Positions 27,791 through 37,080 of a stretch of 64,000 nt of DNA are shown one piece after another. Source of the DNA: Pannonibacter sp051860505 (GTDB lineage: Bacteria; Pseudomonadota; Alphaproteobacteria; Rhizobiales; Stappiaceae). The notes beneath the pieces were generated by a model. It saw only the letters and a program-made list of their open reading frames with translations. It did no database searches and was not told the origin of the DNA. The translations under genes and the position numbers were made by a program. The stretch is taken from the NCBI RefSeq assembly GCF_051860505.1, contig NZ_JBHYDX010000004.1:124001-188000 (forward strand), read 5' to 3'. The first letter of the stretch is position 1, and each line of letters starts with the position of its first letter.

Positions 27791-29284
27791 ATGTTCGGCA
27801 GACGTGGCACCACGACAACTGGACCCGTGCCCGGCGCGCATCCCGCCCCGGCTGCCGCGCCGCAGCGCGAGATGGCAGCCCAGCTCGTTGCAGACTTGCG
27901 CCAGCCAGCACCGAATGATGATCAGGGTTCGGCCAAGGCCGCCCCTCCTCCGCCGCCTGCGCCTCCTAAGAAGGAAGAAGAGCCGCAGCGGCGCCGGTCT
28001 GCCGAGTACTACACCACCAAGGCCTCGATCTTCGGCGCGCTTGTCGAGGCAATCGACCTGTCGCAGCTCAGCCGCCTTGGTCCCGAAGACGCCCGCGATG
28101 AGATCCGTGATGTCGTCAATGACATCATCGCCCTCAAGAATGTCGTCATGTCCATCGCCGAGCAGGAGGACCTGCTGGAGGACATTTGCAACGACGTCCT
28201 TGGTTATGGTCCGCTGGAGCCGCTGCTGGCGCGCGATGATATCGCCGATATCATGGTCAATGGTGCCCACACGGTCTACATCGAAACCGAAGGCAAGATG
28301 CAGAAGACCGGCATTGCCTTTCGCGACAATGCGCAACTGATGAACATCTGCCAGCGCATCGTCAGCCAGGTCGGACGCCGTGTCGATGAAAGCTCGCCGA
28401 TCTGCGACGCACGTCTTCCGGACGGTTCCCGTGTCAACGTGATCGCTCCGCCTTTGGCGATTGATGGTCCGGCACTCACCATTCGTAAATTCAAGAAGGA
28501 CAAGCTGACGCTGGATCAGCTCGTTCGCTTCGGATCGATCACACCGGAAGGTGCGACGGTCCTGCAGATCATCGGTCGCTGCCGCTGCAATGTGCTGGTG
28601 TCCGGCGGTACCGGTTCGGGCAAGACGACACTCCTGAACTGTCTCACGGCTTACATCGACACCACAGAGCGCATCATCACCTGCGAGGATTCGGCTGAAT
28701 TGCAGCTGCAGCAGCCCCATGTGGTCCGCCTCGAAACGCGCCCACCCAACCTTGAAGGCGAAGGCGAGATCACCATGCGCGATCTCGTCAAGAACTGCCT
28801 GCGCATGCGTCCTGAACGCATCATCGTCGGTGAAGTCCGCGGCCCGGAGGCCTTCGATCTCCTCCAGGCCATGAACACCGGTCACGACGGCTCGATGGGA
28901 ACGCTGCATGCCAACTCGCCGCGCGAAGCCCTGTCGCGTGCAGAATCCATGATCACCATGGGTGGATTCTCGCTGCCATCCAAGACGCTGCGCGAGATGA
29001 TCTGCTCGTCCATCGATATCGTGGTCCAGGCCGCACGTCTGCGCGATGGGTCGCGCCGCATTACCCACATCACCGAGGTGCTGGGCATGGAAGGTGATGT
29101 GATCATCACCCAGGACCTGTTCCTCTACGACATCATCGGCGAGGACCAGAACGGCAAGCTCATTGGCCGCCACCGGTCCACCGGCATCGGCCGGCCGCGG
29201 TTCTGGGATCGCGCCCGTTACTACGGCGAGGAAAAGCGTCTTGCTGCAGCGCTCGACGCCGCCGAAGCGACGGAGGTCAATTGA
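27791..29284 (+). CDS. cpaF: Tad pilus secretion ATPase CpaF/TadA
   Basis: A 497-residue type II/IV secretion ATPase that powers pilus extension and retraction. The N-terminal 80 residues are low-complexity and Pro-rich (a run of five Pro plus Lys/Glu). The core has Walker A 'VSGGTGSGKTTLLN', an Asp box and His box ('HDGSMGTLHANSPREA') and the Walker B region 'RPERIIVGEVRGPEA'. Its TGA overlaps the tadB ATG. Confidence 0.95.
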   Translation: MFGRRGTTTTGPVPGAHPAPAAAPQREMAAQLVADLRQPAPNDDQGSAKAAPPPPPAPPKKEEEPQRRRSAEYYTTKASIFGALVEAIDLSQLSRLGPEDARDEIRDVVNDIIALKNVVMSIAEQEDLLEDICNDVLGYGPLEPLLARDDIADIMVNGAHTVYIETEGKMQKTGIAFRDNAQLMNICQRIVSQVGRRVDESSPICDARLPDGSRVNVIAPPLAIDGPALTIRKFKKDKLTLDQLVRFGSITPEGATVLQIIGRCRCNVLVSGGTGSGKTTLLNCLTAYIDTTERIITCEDSAELQLQQPHVVRLETRPPNLEGEGEITMRDLVKNCLRMRPERIIVGEVRGPEAFDLLQAMNTGHDGSMGTLHANSPREALSRAESMITMGGFSLPSKTLREMICSSIDIVVQAARLRDGSRRITHITEVLGMEGDVIITQDLFLYDIIGEDQNGKLIGRHRSTGIGRPRFWDRARYYGEEKRLAAALDAAEATEVN

Positions 29285-30303
29285 TGGACGCGCTGAAGAG
29301 TTTCATGAGCCCGGAAGTCATGTCGATTGCGGTGGCACTTCTCGTTGCCTTCAGCATCGGCGGCATTCTCTACGCCTTGTTTGAGCCTGTACTTTCTGGC
29401 TCCAAGAAACGCGACGAACGCCTCGGACAGATCGCAACCCGCCCGTCCACCATCGCGGAGCGGCGTCCTGTGCGTGATGCGGACCGCCGCCGCAAGTCGG
29501 TTCAGGATCAGCTGAAGGATTTTGAAGACAAGCAAAAAGCCAGAAGCAAGAAAGCGACCAACCTCACGCTCAATGCCCGCATCGAACAGGCCGGTCTCGA
29601 GTGGGAGAAAAAGCACTTCATTTACTTCAGCCTGGCGTCAGCGGTTGTCTTTGGCGTGCTTGGCATTCTGGCAACCGGCTCGCTCCTGTTCTCGGCAGCG
29701 TTTGTTTTCGTTGGCGGACTGGGATTTCCACGGTTTTACCTGTCGTGGCGCCGCAAGAAGCGCTTCGAGGCGTTTCTCGTTGAACTTCCGAACTCGGTTG
29801 AAATCATCGTGCGCGGCGTCAAGGCGGGGTTGCCGCTCGGCGACTGTATCAAGGTTGTGGCAACTGAAGCGCGAGAGCCGGTCGCCAGCGAATTTCGCAA
29901 GATCGTCGAGGCGCAGATGATGGGGCTGACGCTCACTGAGGCAGTTGGGCGATTGCCGGAGCGGGTGCCGCTCGCCGAGGCGAACTTCTTCGCCATCGTC
30001 GTCGCCATCCAGCAGCAAGCTGGTGGTGCTCTGTCCGAGGCACTCGGGAACTTGGCAAAAGTCCTTCGTTCGCGAAAGACGCTGAAGGGAAAAATCCAGG
30101 CTCTCAGTTCTGAGGCCAAATCTTCGGCAGCAATCATTGGTGCTCTGCCATTTGTCGTGACATTCGTTCTTTACATTGTCGCTCCTGATTACATAATGCT
30201 TCTTTTTACAGAGACTGCAGGTCACTACATCATCGCGGGCGGACTGTTCTGGATGTTTGTTGGAATCATGGTCATGCGAAAGATGATCAACTTTGACTTC
30301 TAG
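29284..30303 (+). CDS. tadB: Tad platform protein TadB
   Basis: A 339-residue inner-membrane protein of the T2SSF/GspF family. N-terminal hydrophobic segment, a basic cytoplasmic stretch ('DEKQKARSKKATN'-like region), paired helices near residues 115-150, and the GspF motif region 'ELPNSVEIIVRGVKAGLPLG'. It forms the assembly platform with TadC on CpaF. ATG overlaps the cpaF stop; a TTG one codon earlier is unnecessary. Codon use in its last third is slightly more A/T-rich than its neighbours. Confidence 0.93.
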   Translation: MDALKSFMSPEVMSIAVALLVAFSIGGILYALFEPVLSGSKKRDERLGQIATRPSTIAERRPVRDADRRRKSVQDQLKDFEDKQKARSKKATNLTLNARIEQAGLEWEKKHFIYFSLASAVVFGVLGILATGSLLFSAAFVFVGGLGFPRFYLSWRRKKRFEAFLVELPNSVEIIVRGVKAGLPLGDCIKVVATEAREPVASEFRKIVEAQMMGLTLTEAVGRLPERVPLAEANFFAIVVAIQQQAGGALSEALGNLAKVLRSRKTLKGKIQALSSEAKSSAAIIGALPFVVTFVLYIVAPDYIMLLFTETAGHYIIAGGLFWMFVGIMVMRKMINFDF

Positions 30304-30315
30304 GAGTGTGTTCCC

Positions 30316-31296
30316 ATGACCCTCGCCGGTCTCAGCGACAGCCAGCTTGCGATTGCCGCGCTGACCATGATTGCGGTGGCGGGGACGCTGTTCACCCTAA
30401 TCATGCCGATTTTTGAGCGTGACGGCCTGAAGGGACGGATGAAGTCCGTCGCTCTGGAGCGTGAAAAGATGCGTGCGCGCGAGCGAGCCCGCATGGCAAC
30501 GGAAAAGGGCCAGGATGTTCGCTCGACCCTGCGCAACCAGCCGAAGCAGCACGTCAAGAGCCTGGTTGATCGCCTGAACCTCAAGACGGCGCTGGCGGAT
30601 GAGAACACGCAGGACAAGTTGCGGATGGCCGGCTTTCGCGGGGTCGGGCCACTTTACACGTTTCTCTTCGCGCGCGTTGTCGTCCCGGCCATCCTGTTCA
30701 CGGTCGCGTTGTTTTACGCGTTTGCGCTTCTGCCTGACACATTGCCGGGGTTCACGAAATTCTCCGCAGCGCTCATTGCCGGTGGCTTGGGCGTGTTCGC
30801 CCCCAATGTCTACCTGCAGAACTTGATTACAAAACGTCAGCTGTCGATCCGCCGCGCATGGCCGGATGCGCTTGATCTCATGCTGATCTGCGTTGAATCG
30901 GGCATGTCGATCGAGGCTGCATTCCGCAAGGTTGCAGAAGAAATCGGCATCCAGTCGATCCCGCTCGCAGAAGAACTGACGCTGACGAACGCGGAACTGT
31001 CGTATCTGCAGGAGCGGCGGCAGGCCTATATCAATTTTGCCAAGCGCACGGGCGTTGACGGAGTGAAGAACGTTACCATGGCCCTGATTCAGGCCGAGCG
31101 CTACGGAACGCCGGTCGGCACGGCCTTGCGGGTCATGTCAGATGATGTGCGCGAACAGCGCATGCAGGAAGCTGAAAAAAAGGCAGCATCACTGCCGCCC
31201 AAACTGACCGTTCCGATGATTATCTTCTTCCTGCCCGTGCTGTTCTTCGTCATCATGGGGCCGGCTGTTATGCAGATTATGGCGACATTCAAGTAA
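30316..31296 (+). CDS. tadC: Tad platform protein TadC
   Basis: A 326-residue T2SSF-domain inner-membrane protein partnering TadB. An N-terminal helix precedes a charged segment rich in Arg/Glu (about 40-80), then 'WPDALDLMLICVESGMSIEAAF' marks the GspF domain, and the C-terminus ends in a helix ('PMIIFFLPVLFFVIMG'). It starts 12 bases after tadB with TAGGAGTGTGTTCCC upstream and is the last rightward gene of the locus, ending before a hairpin. Confidence 0.93.
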   Translation: MTLAGLSDSQLAIAALTMIAVAGTLFTLIMPIFERDGLKGRMKSVALEREKMRARERARMATEKGQDVRSTLRNQPKQHVKSLVDRLNLKTALADENTQDKLRMAGFRGVGPLYTFLFARVVVPAILFTVALFYAFALLPDTLPGFTKFSAALIAGGLGVFAPNVYLQNLITKRQLSIRRAWPDALDLMLICVESGMSIEAAFRKVAEEIGIQSIPLAEELTLTNAELSYLQERRQAYINFAKRTGVDGVKNVTMALIQAERYGTPVGTALRVMSDDVREQRMQEAEKKAASLPPKLTVPMIIFFLPVLFFVIMGPAVMQIMATFK

Positions 31297-31364
31297 TTCG
31301 CCTGGACTGGTTCAGCAGGCGGGTAAGCGGCTTGGCGTTTGAGAGTGCCGGAGCGCAAAGCAAA

Positions 31365-31390
31365 AGAGCGCCTGCGACGGCGCTCTCTTT
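31365..31390. terminator. Bidirectional terminator between tadC and tadD
   Basis: A perfect eight-pair stem AGAGCGCC/GGCGCTCT with a six-base loop. On the + strand CTTTAATTC follows; on the - strand TTTTGC follows. It lies in the 119-base convergent gap, so it can end transcripts of both tadC and tadD. Confidence 0.8.
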
Positions 31391-31415
31391 AATTCTTGGT
31401 TTCTTAAAAGCTCGG

Positions 31416-32237
31416 TCAGCCGCGTTGCGGTGTCCGCCCCTGCGCGGGGGCCGCGCCCTGCTGCCGGCGTGCGTCAAGCATGGCTCGAACATAAGCAATG
31501 TTCGAGGCGGCTTGCTGCGGGTCTAACTCGGCTGTCGCCACCGTCTCGGCTTCCTGGAATTTCCCCTGCAGCGCCAGCGTGAGGGCCAGGTTCTGGCGGA
31601 TCCGGCTGTCGGCGCGCGGATTTTGCGCCGCCCGCCGCAATGCATATTCCGCATCCGGCAACTGGCCAGAGAGAAGATGGGACAGACCGAGATTGTTGAG
31701 GATTGATGGCTCGTCAGGGGCAATCTTCAGCGCCTGGGTGTAGAGCTGACGGGCCCTTGCATTGTTGCCCATCTGATCATGCACGGCGCCCTCCGCTGAC
31801 ATCAGGCGCCAGTCCGGCTGTGTTGGCGACTGTGCATCCTGAAGCACGTTCAGCGCCTCCGCAAAGTTGCCTGTCATCGCCAACAGTTTGCCATAGGCGG
31901 ATGCAACATCCCGGTCATTGCCGTTCTTGATGATGAACTGACGCAGAACTGCCGTCGCCTGCTCAAGCTGCCCGTTGCGGCGCAGGGCATTGGAGTAGCC
32001 GATTGCGGCATTTCTGTCGGAGGGATTGGACTGATAGGCCCCGCCCCAGCGATCGACTTCGGCGCGCGCCTCCGACGAGCCGGGGGCAATGTAGTTCACG
32101 TCCGGCGCGGCATGGGTCCCGGTGGTTCCGCGTGTTGTCTTGGCACAGCCCCCGATGAGGGTCAGCGCAAGGGCAGTGGCAGCCAGGGTGAGGATCCTGT
32201 GCGGACGGGCCGGACGGGTCGCGGCGCTTTCGGACAT
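31416..32237 (-). CDS. TadD-like tetratricopeptide lipoprotein
   Basis: A 273-residue protein with a lipoprotein signal (hydrophobic 'ILTLAATALALTLIGG' then Cys), followed by four to five TPR units ('RNAAIGYSNALRRNGQLEQA', 'EPSILNNLGLSHLLSGQLPD'). TadD family members help secretin or pilus assembly. ATG 32237 was chosen for its AGGAG six bases upstream. It converges on the tad operon rather than belonging to it, so it may be separately controlled. Confidence 0.88.
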   Translation of the reverse strand: MSESAATRPARPHRILTLAATALALTLIGGCAKTTRGTTGTHAAPDVNYIAPGSSEARAEVDRWGGAYQSNPSDRNAAIGYSNALRRNGQLEQATAVLRQFIIKNGNDRDVASAYGKLLAMTGNFAEALNVLQDAQSPTQPDWRLMSAEGAVHDQMGNNARARQLYTQALKIAPDEPSILNNLGLSHLLSGQLPDAEYALRRAAQNPRADSRIRQNLALTLALQGKFQEAETVATAELDPQQAASNIAYVRAMLDARRQQGAAPAQGRTPQRG

Positions 32238-32437
32238 GTCGGGCTCCTGGGAGAACTCAGGGACGGGTCGCACGACAGGCGACCTTTACCCGAGCAATAT
32301 CTCGTTAACCCTAATGCATTGTTAACTGGCTGCAGTTTGCGAAACCGGCACACAACTGCCGGCGTCAGATGATTGCAAAGCGGCGGGCAGGGGATTACCT
32401 CTGGTACTCCCGCCTTCCGACGCCAAGGAGCGTTTCC

Positions 32438-33856
32438 GTGTCCGTTTTGCCCGCCGCCCCCGCAGATCTGCTTCGTCCGATCGATGCATCGTCCGTCCCC
32501 GTCCGGATCCATCCGGTCACCGTGGCAAGCCTCCCGGCTGTTCTCGAACAGCTCGGATCCAACGCGGCAGGTTGGGCTGCCCTCCAGGGCTACAAGGCCG
32601 CAGCTGGCAGCCTGCTCGTCGTCCCGGGACCCGGCGCGACCCCGGCGGCCGTCCTGTTCGGCGTGCCGGAAGAGGGAACGGCAGATCCGATGGCCGGCGG
32701 CGCTCTCGCCAGTCTCCCGGCTGGCGACTACGCCTTTGCCGAAGGCTTTGCTGACGAGGAGCAGGCAGCGCTTGCCTTCGGCCTCAGCGCCTATCGTTTC
32801 ACCCGCTACCGCTCGGGCGACCAGAAGGAACAGCCGCGCCTGTATCTGAACGACACAGCGATGCTCGCCCGGGTGCAGCGCATCGTGACCGCTGTCGCCT
32901 TTGTCCGCGATCTCGTCAACACGCCAGCCAATGACATGGGCCCGGCCGAGCTTGAGACCGCGGCAACCGGCCTTTTTGCGGCGCATGGCGGCGCCAGCCG
33001 TGTCGTGCTGGGCGATGATCTGCTAGCGCAGAACTTCCCGATGATCCATGCCGTCGGCCGCGCTGCGGACGCCGCGCGTGCACCGCGCCTGATCGACTGC
33101 GCCTGGGGCGATGAAAGCGATCCCAAGGTGACGCTGGTCGGCAAGGGCGTCGTCTTCGACACCGGCGGTCTCGACATCAAGCCTTCCAGTTCCATGCTGC
33201 TGATGAAAAAGGACATGGGCGGCTCGGCCAATGTCCTTGGGCTGGCGCATCTGATCATGGATGCGAAGCTGCCTGTCCGCCTGCGGGTGCTGATCCCGGC
33301 CGTGGAAAACGCCATCTCGGGCGACGCCTTCCGCCCGGGCGACGTGCTGCCGAGCCGCAAGGGCCTGACCGTCGAGATCGGCAACACCGATGCGGAAGGC
33401 CGCCTCGTCCTGGCGGATGCGCTGACCCTCGCCGACGAGGAAGCGCCGGACCTGCTCCTCGACATGGCAACACTGACCGGCGCCGCCCGTGTTGCGCTCG
33501 GGCCGGATCTGCCGCCCTTCTACACGGCCGATGAGGCCTTGGCGGCGGACATCGCAGAGCATGCCGAAAAGGTCGCAGATCCGCTGTGGCGCATGCCGCT
33601 GTGGCAGCCCTACATGAAGTATCTCGACAGCAAGGTCGCGGACATGAACAACGTCAACCAGTCCGGTGCCGGCTTCGCGGGATCGGTCACGGCAGCGCTG
33701 TTCCTCTCCCGCTTCGTCGAGAACGCTACCGCCTGGGCCCATTTCGACATCTTTGCCTGGACGCCGATCGAGCGGCCCGGCAAGCCGTCCGGAGGCGAAG
33801 GCCAGGCCCTGCGCGCCCTGTTCTCGCTGCTGAGCGAGCGCTATCCGGCCAAATAA
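32438..33856 (+). CDS. M17 leucyl aminopeptidase family protein
   Basis: A 472-residue cytosolic metallopeptidase that removes N-terminal residues from peptides. The M17 catalytic signature 'NTDAEGRLVLADAL' is intact, as are 'LVGKGVVFDTGGLDIK' (metal ligands) and 'MKKDMGGSANVLG'. GTG 32438 is the likely start because AAGGAG lies seven bases before it; a longer frame from 32369 lacks a ribosome site. MarR and NlpC/P60 genes follow on the same strand. Confidence 0.9.
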   Translation: MSVLPAAPADLLRPIDASSVPVRIHPVTVASLPAVLEQLGSNAAGWAALQGYKAAAGSLLVVPGPGATPAAVLFGVPEEGTADPMAGGALASLPAGDYAFAEGFADEEQAALAFGLSAYRFTRYRSGDQKEQPRLYLNDTAMLARVQRIVTAVAFVRDLVNTPANDMGPAELETAATGLFAAHGGASRVVLGDDLLAQNFPMIHAVGRAADAARAPRLIDCAWGDESDPKVTLVGKGVVFDTGGLDIKPSSSMLLMKKDMGGSANVLGLAHLIMDAKLPVRLRVLIPAVENAISGDAFRPGDVLPSRKGLTVEIGNTDAEGRLVLADALTLADEEAPDLLLDMATLTGAARVALGPDLPPFYTADEALAADIAEHAEKVADPLWRMPLWQPYMKYLDSKVADMNNVNQSGAGFAGSVTAALFLSRFVENATAWAHFDIFAWTPIERPGKPSGGEGQALRALFSLLSERYPAK

Positions 33857-33925
33857 TAACGCGGGCGAAACGATTGTGTGGTCTGCTGAGGCTGTCCGAT
33901 TCTCTCAAGGGAGCGCGCCAGACCC

Positions 33926-34276
33926 ATGGCGGTGGAGATCCGCGCCTCGCAGGCGCTCAAGCTCTGGCACGACGTCAATCTCTCTCTCGTCCGCGACGGG
34001 GATCAGGATTTGTCGGCGCGCCAGATCACCATCCTGCTGACTGTCTATCTGGAGCCGCCTCCGCACACGGTGCGGGGGCTGGCGGCCCGCCTCGATGTAA
34101 CCAAACCGGCGATCACCCGCGCGCTCGATACGCTGGGTGGCATGCGGCTTCTCTCGCGCAAGCGCGACGAGGCCGACAAGCGCAACGTCATCATCACCCG
34201 CACGGTAGAGGGCGCTCTTTACCTCGACCGTCTGGGCGATCTCGTGGTTGAAAAGGCCAAGTCACTGCCACGATGA
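33926..34276 (+). CDS. MarR-family transcriptional regulator
   Basis: A 116-residue winged helix protein, short for the family. It has 'DLSARQITILLTVYL', recognition-helix region 'VTKPAITRALDTLGGMRLL' and the wing 'SRKRDEADKRNVIITRT'. It would bind DNA as a dimer. It lies 69 bases after the aminopeptidase and 32 before the NlpC/P60 gene, so it may control this small operon. Ligand unknown. Confidence 0.88.
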   Translation: MAVEIRASQALKLWHDVNLSLVRDGDQDLSARQITILLTVYLEPPPHTVRGLAARLDVTKPAITRALDTLGGMRLLSRKRDEADKRNVIITRTVEGALYLDRLGDLVVEKAKSLPR

Positions 34277-34308
34277 AAAAGCCCCTGCCACGGTGAAGGA
34301 GACTGGAA

Positions 34309-35187
34309 ATGTCCGCAACCTTTGACCGCCGCCGCCACCCGGTGCGCGCCGATCTGGCTGCAGCAAGCTATCGGGGGCGTGTCGAGGCGGCGCACTATGC
34401 CGATCCCGTCCCTTACCGGATAGCGGCGGCCACCACGGCGCTGCGCCGCGAGCCTCGCCCAGATTGTGGCATCGATACAGAGGCACTCTACGGCGAGGTC
34501 ATCGATATCTTCGAGACGACGATGGAAGGCTGGGCCTGGGGGCAATTGCGCACCGATGGCTATGTCGGCTGGCTTTCGTCCGATGACATCGCGCCGTTCG
34601 ACCTGGCGGCAACGCACCACGTCCGCGCCTTGCGTACCTTCCGCTATCCCGGTCCCGACCTGAAGTTTCCGCCGATCGGATATCTCTCGCTCGGGTCGAA
34701 GGTCACCGTTGTGGCAGAAGCGGAGACGCGGGGGCTGTCCTATGCGCGCCTCGCCGATGGTTCCTTTGTCGTCGCACGGCATCTGGTCGCTGAAGGTCAT
34801 GTCGAGGCGGACTGGGTCGCGATTACGGAAAGCCTCGTTGGCACCCCTTACCTCTGGGGCGGGCGCTCGACGCTCGGCCTTGACTGTTCCGCCCTTGTGC
34901 AGCTTTCGGCCGCTTTCGCCGGCTATGTCCTGCCGCGTGACAGCGACATGCAGGAGGCCGAAGCCGGCACTGCGCTTGCCTTCCGCGAGGGCGACCCTCT
35001 TCCAGCGGATCTGCGTCGCGGCGATCTTCTGTTCTGGCGCGGACACGTTGGCGTGCTGTCGACGCCAGAACTTCTTACCCACGCCAATGGCTTCACCATG
35101 ACCGTATCGCAGGAGCCTCTTGCCGAAGCGCTTGCCCGCATCGGTGCCAAGGAATACGGGGCACTGACAGGCATTCGCCGGCTTTAA
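34309..35187 (+). CDS. NlpC/P60 family peptidase (C40)
   Basis: A 292-residue cysteine peptidase with no signal peptide visible. Residues about 40-160 form two SH3-like segments ('WAWGQLRTDGYVGWLSSDD'), and 165-290 the NlpC/P60 domain with Cys in 'GLDCSALVQ' and His in 'RGHVGVLS', followed by 'THANGF'. Such proteins cut gamma-D-Glu-diaminopimelate bonds in wall peptides. Together with the M17 aminopeptidase it suggests recycling of muropeptides in the cytoplasm. Confidence 0.88.
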   Translation: MSATFDRRRHPVRADLAAASYRGRVEAAHYADPVPYRIAAATTALRREPRPDCGIDTEALYGEVIDIFETTMEGWAWGQLRTDGYVGWLSSDDIAPFDLAATHHVRALRTFRYPGPDLKFPPIGYLSLGSKVTVVAEAETRGLSYARLADGSFVVARHLVAEGHVEADWVAITESLVGTPYLWGGRSTLGLDCSALVQLSAAFAGYVLPRDSDMQEAEAGTALAFREGDPLPADLRRGDLLFWRGHVGVLSTPELLTHANGFTMTVSQEPLAEALARIGAKEYGALTGIRRL

Positions 35188-35207
35188 CGGTCAATGGCCG
35201 GGCGGAA

Positions 35208-36407
35208 TTACTCCTCACCGGCCATCAGCCTGACGCGCTCTCCTGTCGTGCTGCCGAGCGCGGTGGACTTCGCCTCCACCGTGATCTCGCCCAGATCCAG
35301 GTCCTCGATCTTGCGCCCGCGCTTGCCAATCTTTTCGGTCGAGATCAGGATCTGGTCGATATCCTTGTTGGCTTGCATGAAATGCGACTGCAGCTTGCCG
35401 ACCCGCTCGTTCAGGCGAACGATGTCATCGGTCAGATGCCGGACCTCGGCCTGGATCAGATGCGCCTGCTCGCGCATCCGGGCATCGCGCAGCACGGCCT
35501 GGATGACCTGGATCGACAGCATCAGGAGCGACGGTGAAACGATCACGACCCGCGCCCGGTGTGCCTTCTGGATCAGGTCTTCGAAATTCTCGTTCAACTC
35601 TGCAAAGATGCTCTCCGAAGGCACGAACAGGAAGGCCGTGTCCTGGGTTTCGCCGGGGATCAGGTAGCGGTCCTTGATGTCGCCGATGTGCTTGGAGAAG
35701 TCGCGGCGAAACTGCGTCTGCGCAAGCTTCAACGCCTCATCCGTTCCCGCGTCCCGCAGCAGGTTGAAAGCCTCCAGCGGGAACTTCGCATCGATGGCCA
35801 GCGGCAAGGCGCCATTCGGCATGTGGACGAGACAATCCGGCCGCGAGCCGCCCGACAGGGTCGCCTGGAAGCTGTAGCCGGACGGAGGCAACTGATCCTG
35901 AATGATCGCCTCCATCCGCGCCTGGCCAAAGGCACCGCGCGTCTGCTTGTTGGAGAGGATCGCCTGCAACTGGCCAACCTGACCGGACAGGTCGGAGATT
36001 GTCCGTTGCGCCCGGTCGATCACCGCCAGACGTTCATGCACCTGCCTGAGGCCTTCATGCGTCTGCTTGGTCGTGTCGGCCATCGACAGGCCAAGCTTGT
36101 GGCCCATGCCGTCCAGCCGCTCGTTGACAGCGCGCATCATGTCTGACTGGCGCGAGCCGAACACCTCGGCCATCGTCTGCATCCGCCCGGTCATTTCGCC
36201 TTGCGCCTTCAGCATCTGCGACAGATGCGATTCCAGTTCCTGGATCCGCTCGGCTGCGATTGCCTCGCTGGTCGCGCCCTCCCGGATCTGGCGCAGCGTC
36301 TTGAAGGCGACAAGCAGCAGGATGGCCAGCAGCACGAGGGCTGCAGCGATGGTGGCTTCCAGCACGCTGACGGGCCGGGTACCAAAGATGAAAAGGGTAT
36401 CTTGCAT
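35208..36407 (-). CDS. rmuC: DNA recombination protein RmuC
   Basis: A 399-residue protein: N-terminal membrane helix (around 'VLEATIAAALVLLAILLLVAF'), a coiled coil of roughly 120 residues, and the RmuC domain with a restriction-endonuclease-like fold ('DCLVHMPNGALPLAIDAKFP', 'SLLMLSIQVIQAVLRDAR'). It limits inversions at repeats. ATG 36407 precedes the helix directly; the longer frame starts in non-coding sequence. It is divergent from def. Confidence 0.92.
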   Translation of the reverse strand: MQDTLFIFGTRPVSVLEATIAAALVLLAILLLVAFKTLRQIREGATSEAIAAERIQELESHLSQMLKAQGEMTGRMQTMAEVFGSRQSDMMRAVNERLDGMGHKLGLSMADTTKQTHEGLRQVHERLAVIDRAQRTISDLSGQVGQLQAILSNKQTRGAFGQARMEAIIQDQLPPSGYSFQATLSGGSRPDCLVHMPNGALPLAIDAKFPLEAFNLLRDAGTDEALKLAQTQFRRDFSKHIGDIKDRYLIPGETQDTAFLFVPSESIFAELNENFEDLIQKAHRARVVIVSPSLLMLSIQVIQAVLRDARMREQAHLIQAEVRHLTDDIVRLNERVGKLQSHFMQANKDIDQILISTEKIGKRGRKIEDLDLGEITVEAKSTALGSTTGERVRLMAGEE

Positions 36408-36511
36408 GAAACAAACATAGAACGATTCGGGCGCTTGTGCAGGCTCGCACTTGCGATCAGCGCGTTGACAGCATTTCCTGCGTTTCCAGCTTCGCCGCAT
36501 AAGGAATGCCG

Positions 36512-36540
36512 TTGACCGTTGGCGCGGCTTTGCCTATCTC
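36512..36540 (+). promoter_or_regulatory. Sigma-70 type promoter placing the def start at +1
   Basis: TTGACC (36512-36517), a 17-base spacer and TATCTC (36535-36540). Six bases later comes the def ATG, exactly where transcription would begin, and there is no Shine-Dalgarno sequence in front of it. The def mRNA is therefore predicted to be leaderless. Confidence 0.65.
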
Positions 36541-36546
36541 GTCTGC

Positions 36547-37065
36547 ATGAGCAAACGCGATATCCTCATCCTCCCTGACCCGGTCCTGCGCCAGGTCTGC
36601 AATCCCGTAGCAAACGTGGATGACAGCATCCGGCAATTGGCCGATGACATGCTAGAGACCATGTATGCAGCGCCTGGCATTGGCCTTGCGGCGAGCCAGG
36701 TTGGTGAGTTGAAGCGGCTGTTCGTGGTCGATGTTGCCAAGGAAGATCAGCCGAAGGCCCCGCTTGTCTTCATCAATCCGGAGATCGTCTGGTCTTCGGA
36801 GGAGCTGTCAGTCTACCAGGAGGGCTGCCTGTCGATCCCCGAATACTATGAGGAAGTCGAGCGGCCGGCAGAGATCAAGGTCCGGTTTCTGGACCGAACC
36901 GGCGGGGAATGCGAGATCCACGCCGATGGTCTGCTTGCCACCTGTATCCAGCATGAACTGGACCATCTCAATGGCAAGCTTTTCATCGACTATCTGTCCA
37001 AGCTGAAGCGGGACCGCGTCGTCAAGAAGTTCCAGAAACAGGCCCGTCTGGCTGAGAAGGCCTGA
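36547..37065 (+). CDS. def: Peptide deformylase
   Basis: A 172-residue metallohydrolase that removes the formyl group from nascent proteins. All three motifs are present: 'GIGLAASQVG', 'EGCLSIPE' and 'QHELDHLNG' (HExxH metal site). Length is normal. It stands alone on the + strand, apart from fmt, which is about 6 kb away on the other strand, although the two often adjoin in related genomes. Confidence 0.96.
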   Translation: MSKRDILILPDPVLRQVCNPVANVDDSIRQLADDMLETMYAAPGIGLAASQVGELKRLFVVDVAKEDQPKAPLVFINPEIVWSSEELSVYQEGCLSIPEYYEEVERPAEIKVRFLDRTGGECEIHADGLLATCIQHELDHLNGKLFIDYLSKLKRDRVVKKFQKQARLAEKA

Positions 37066-37080
37066 TCCCGCGCCTCTGAA

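Noticed and set aside
27461..29173. 570-codon - frame opposite cpaE/cpaF
   Set aside because: Antisense shadow over two pilus genes.
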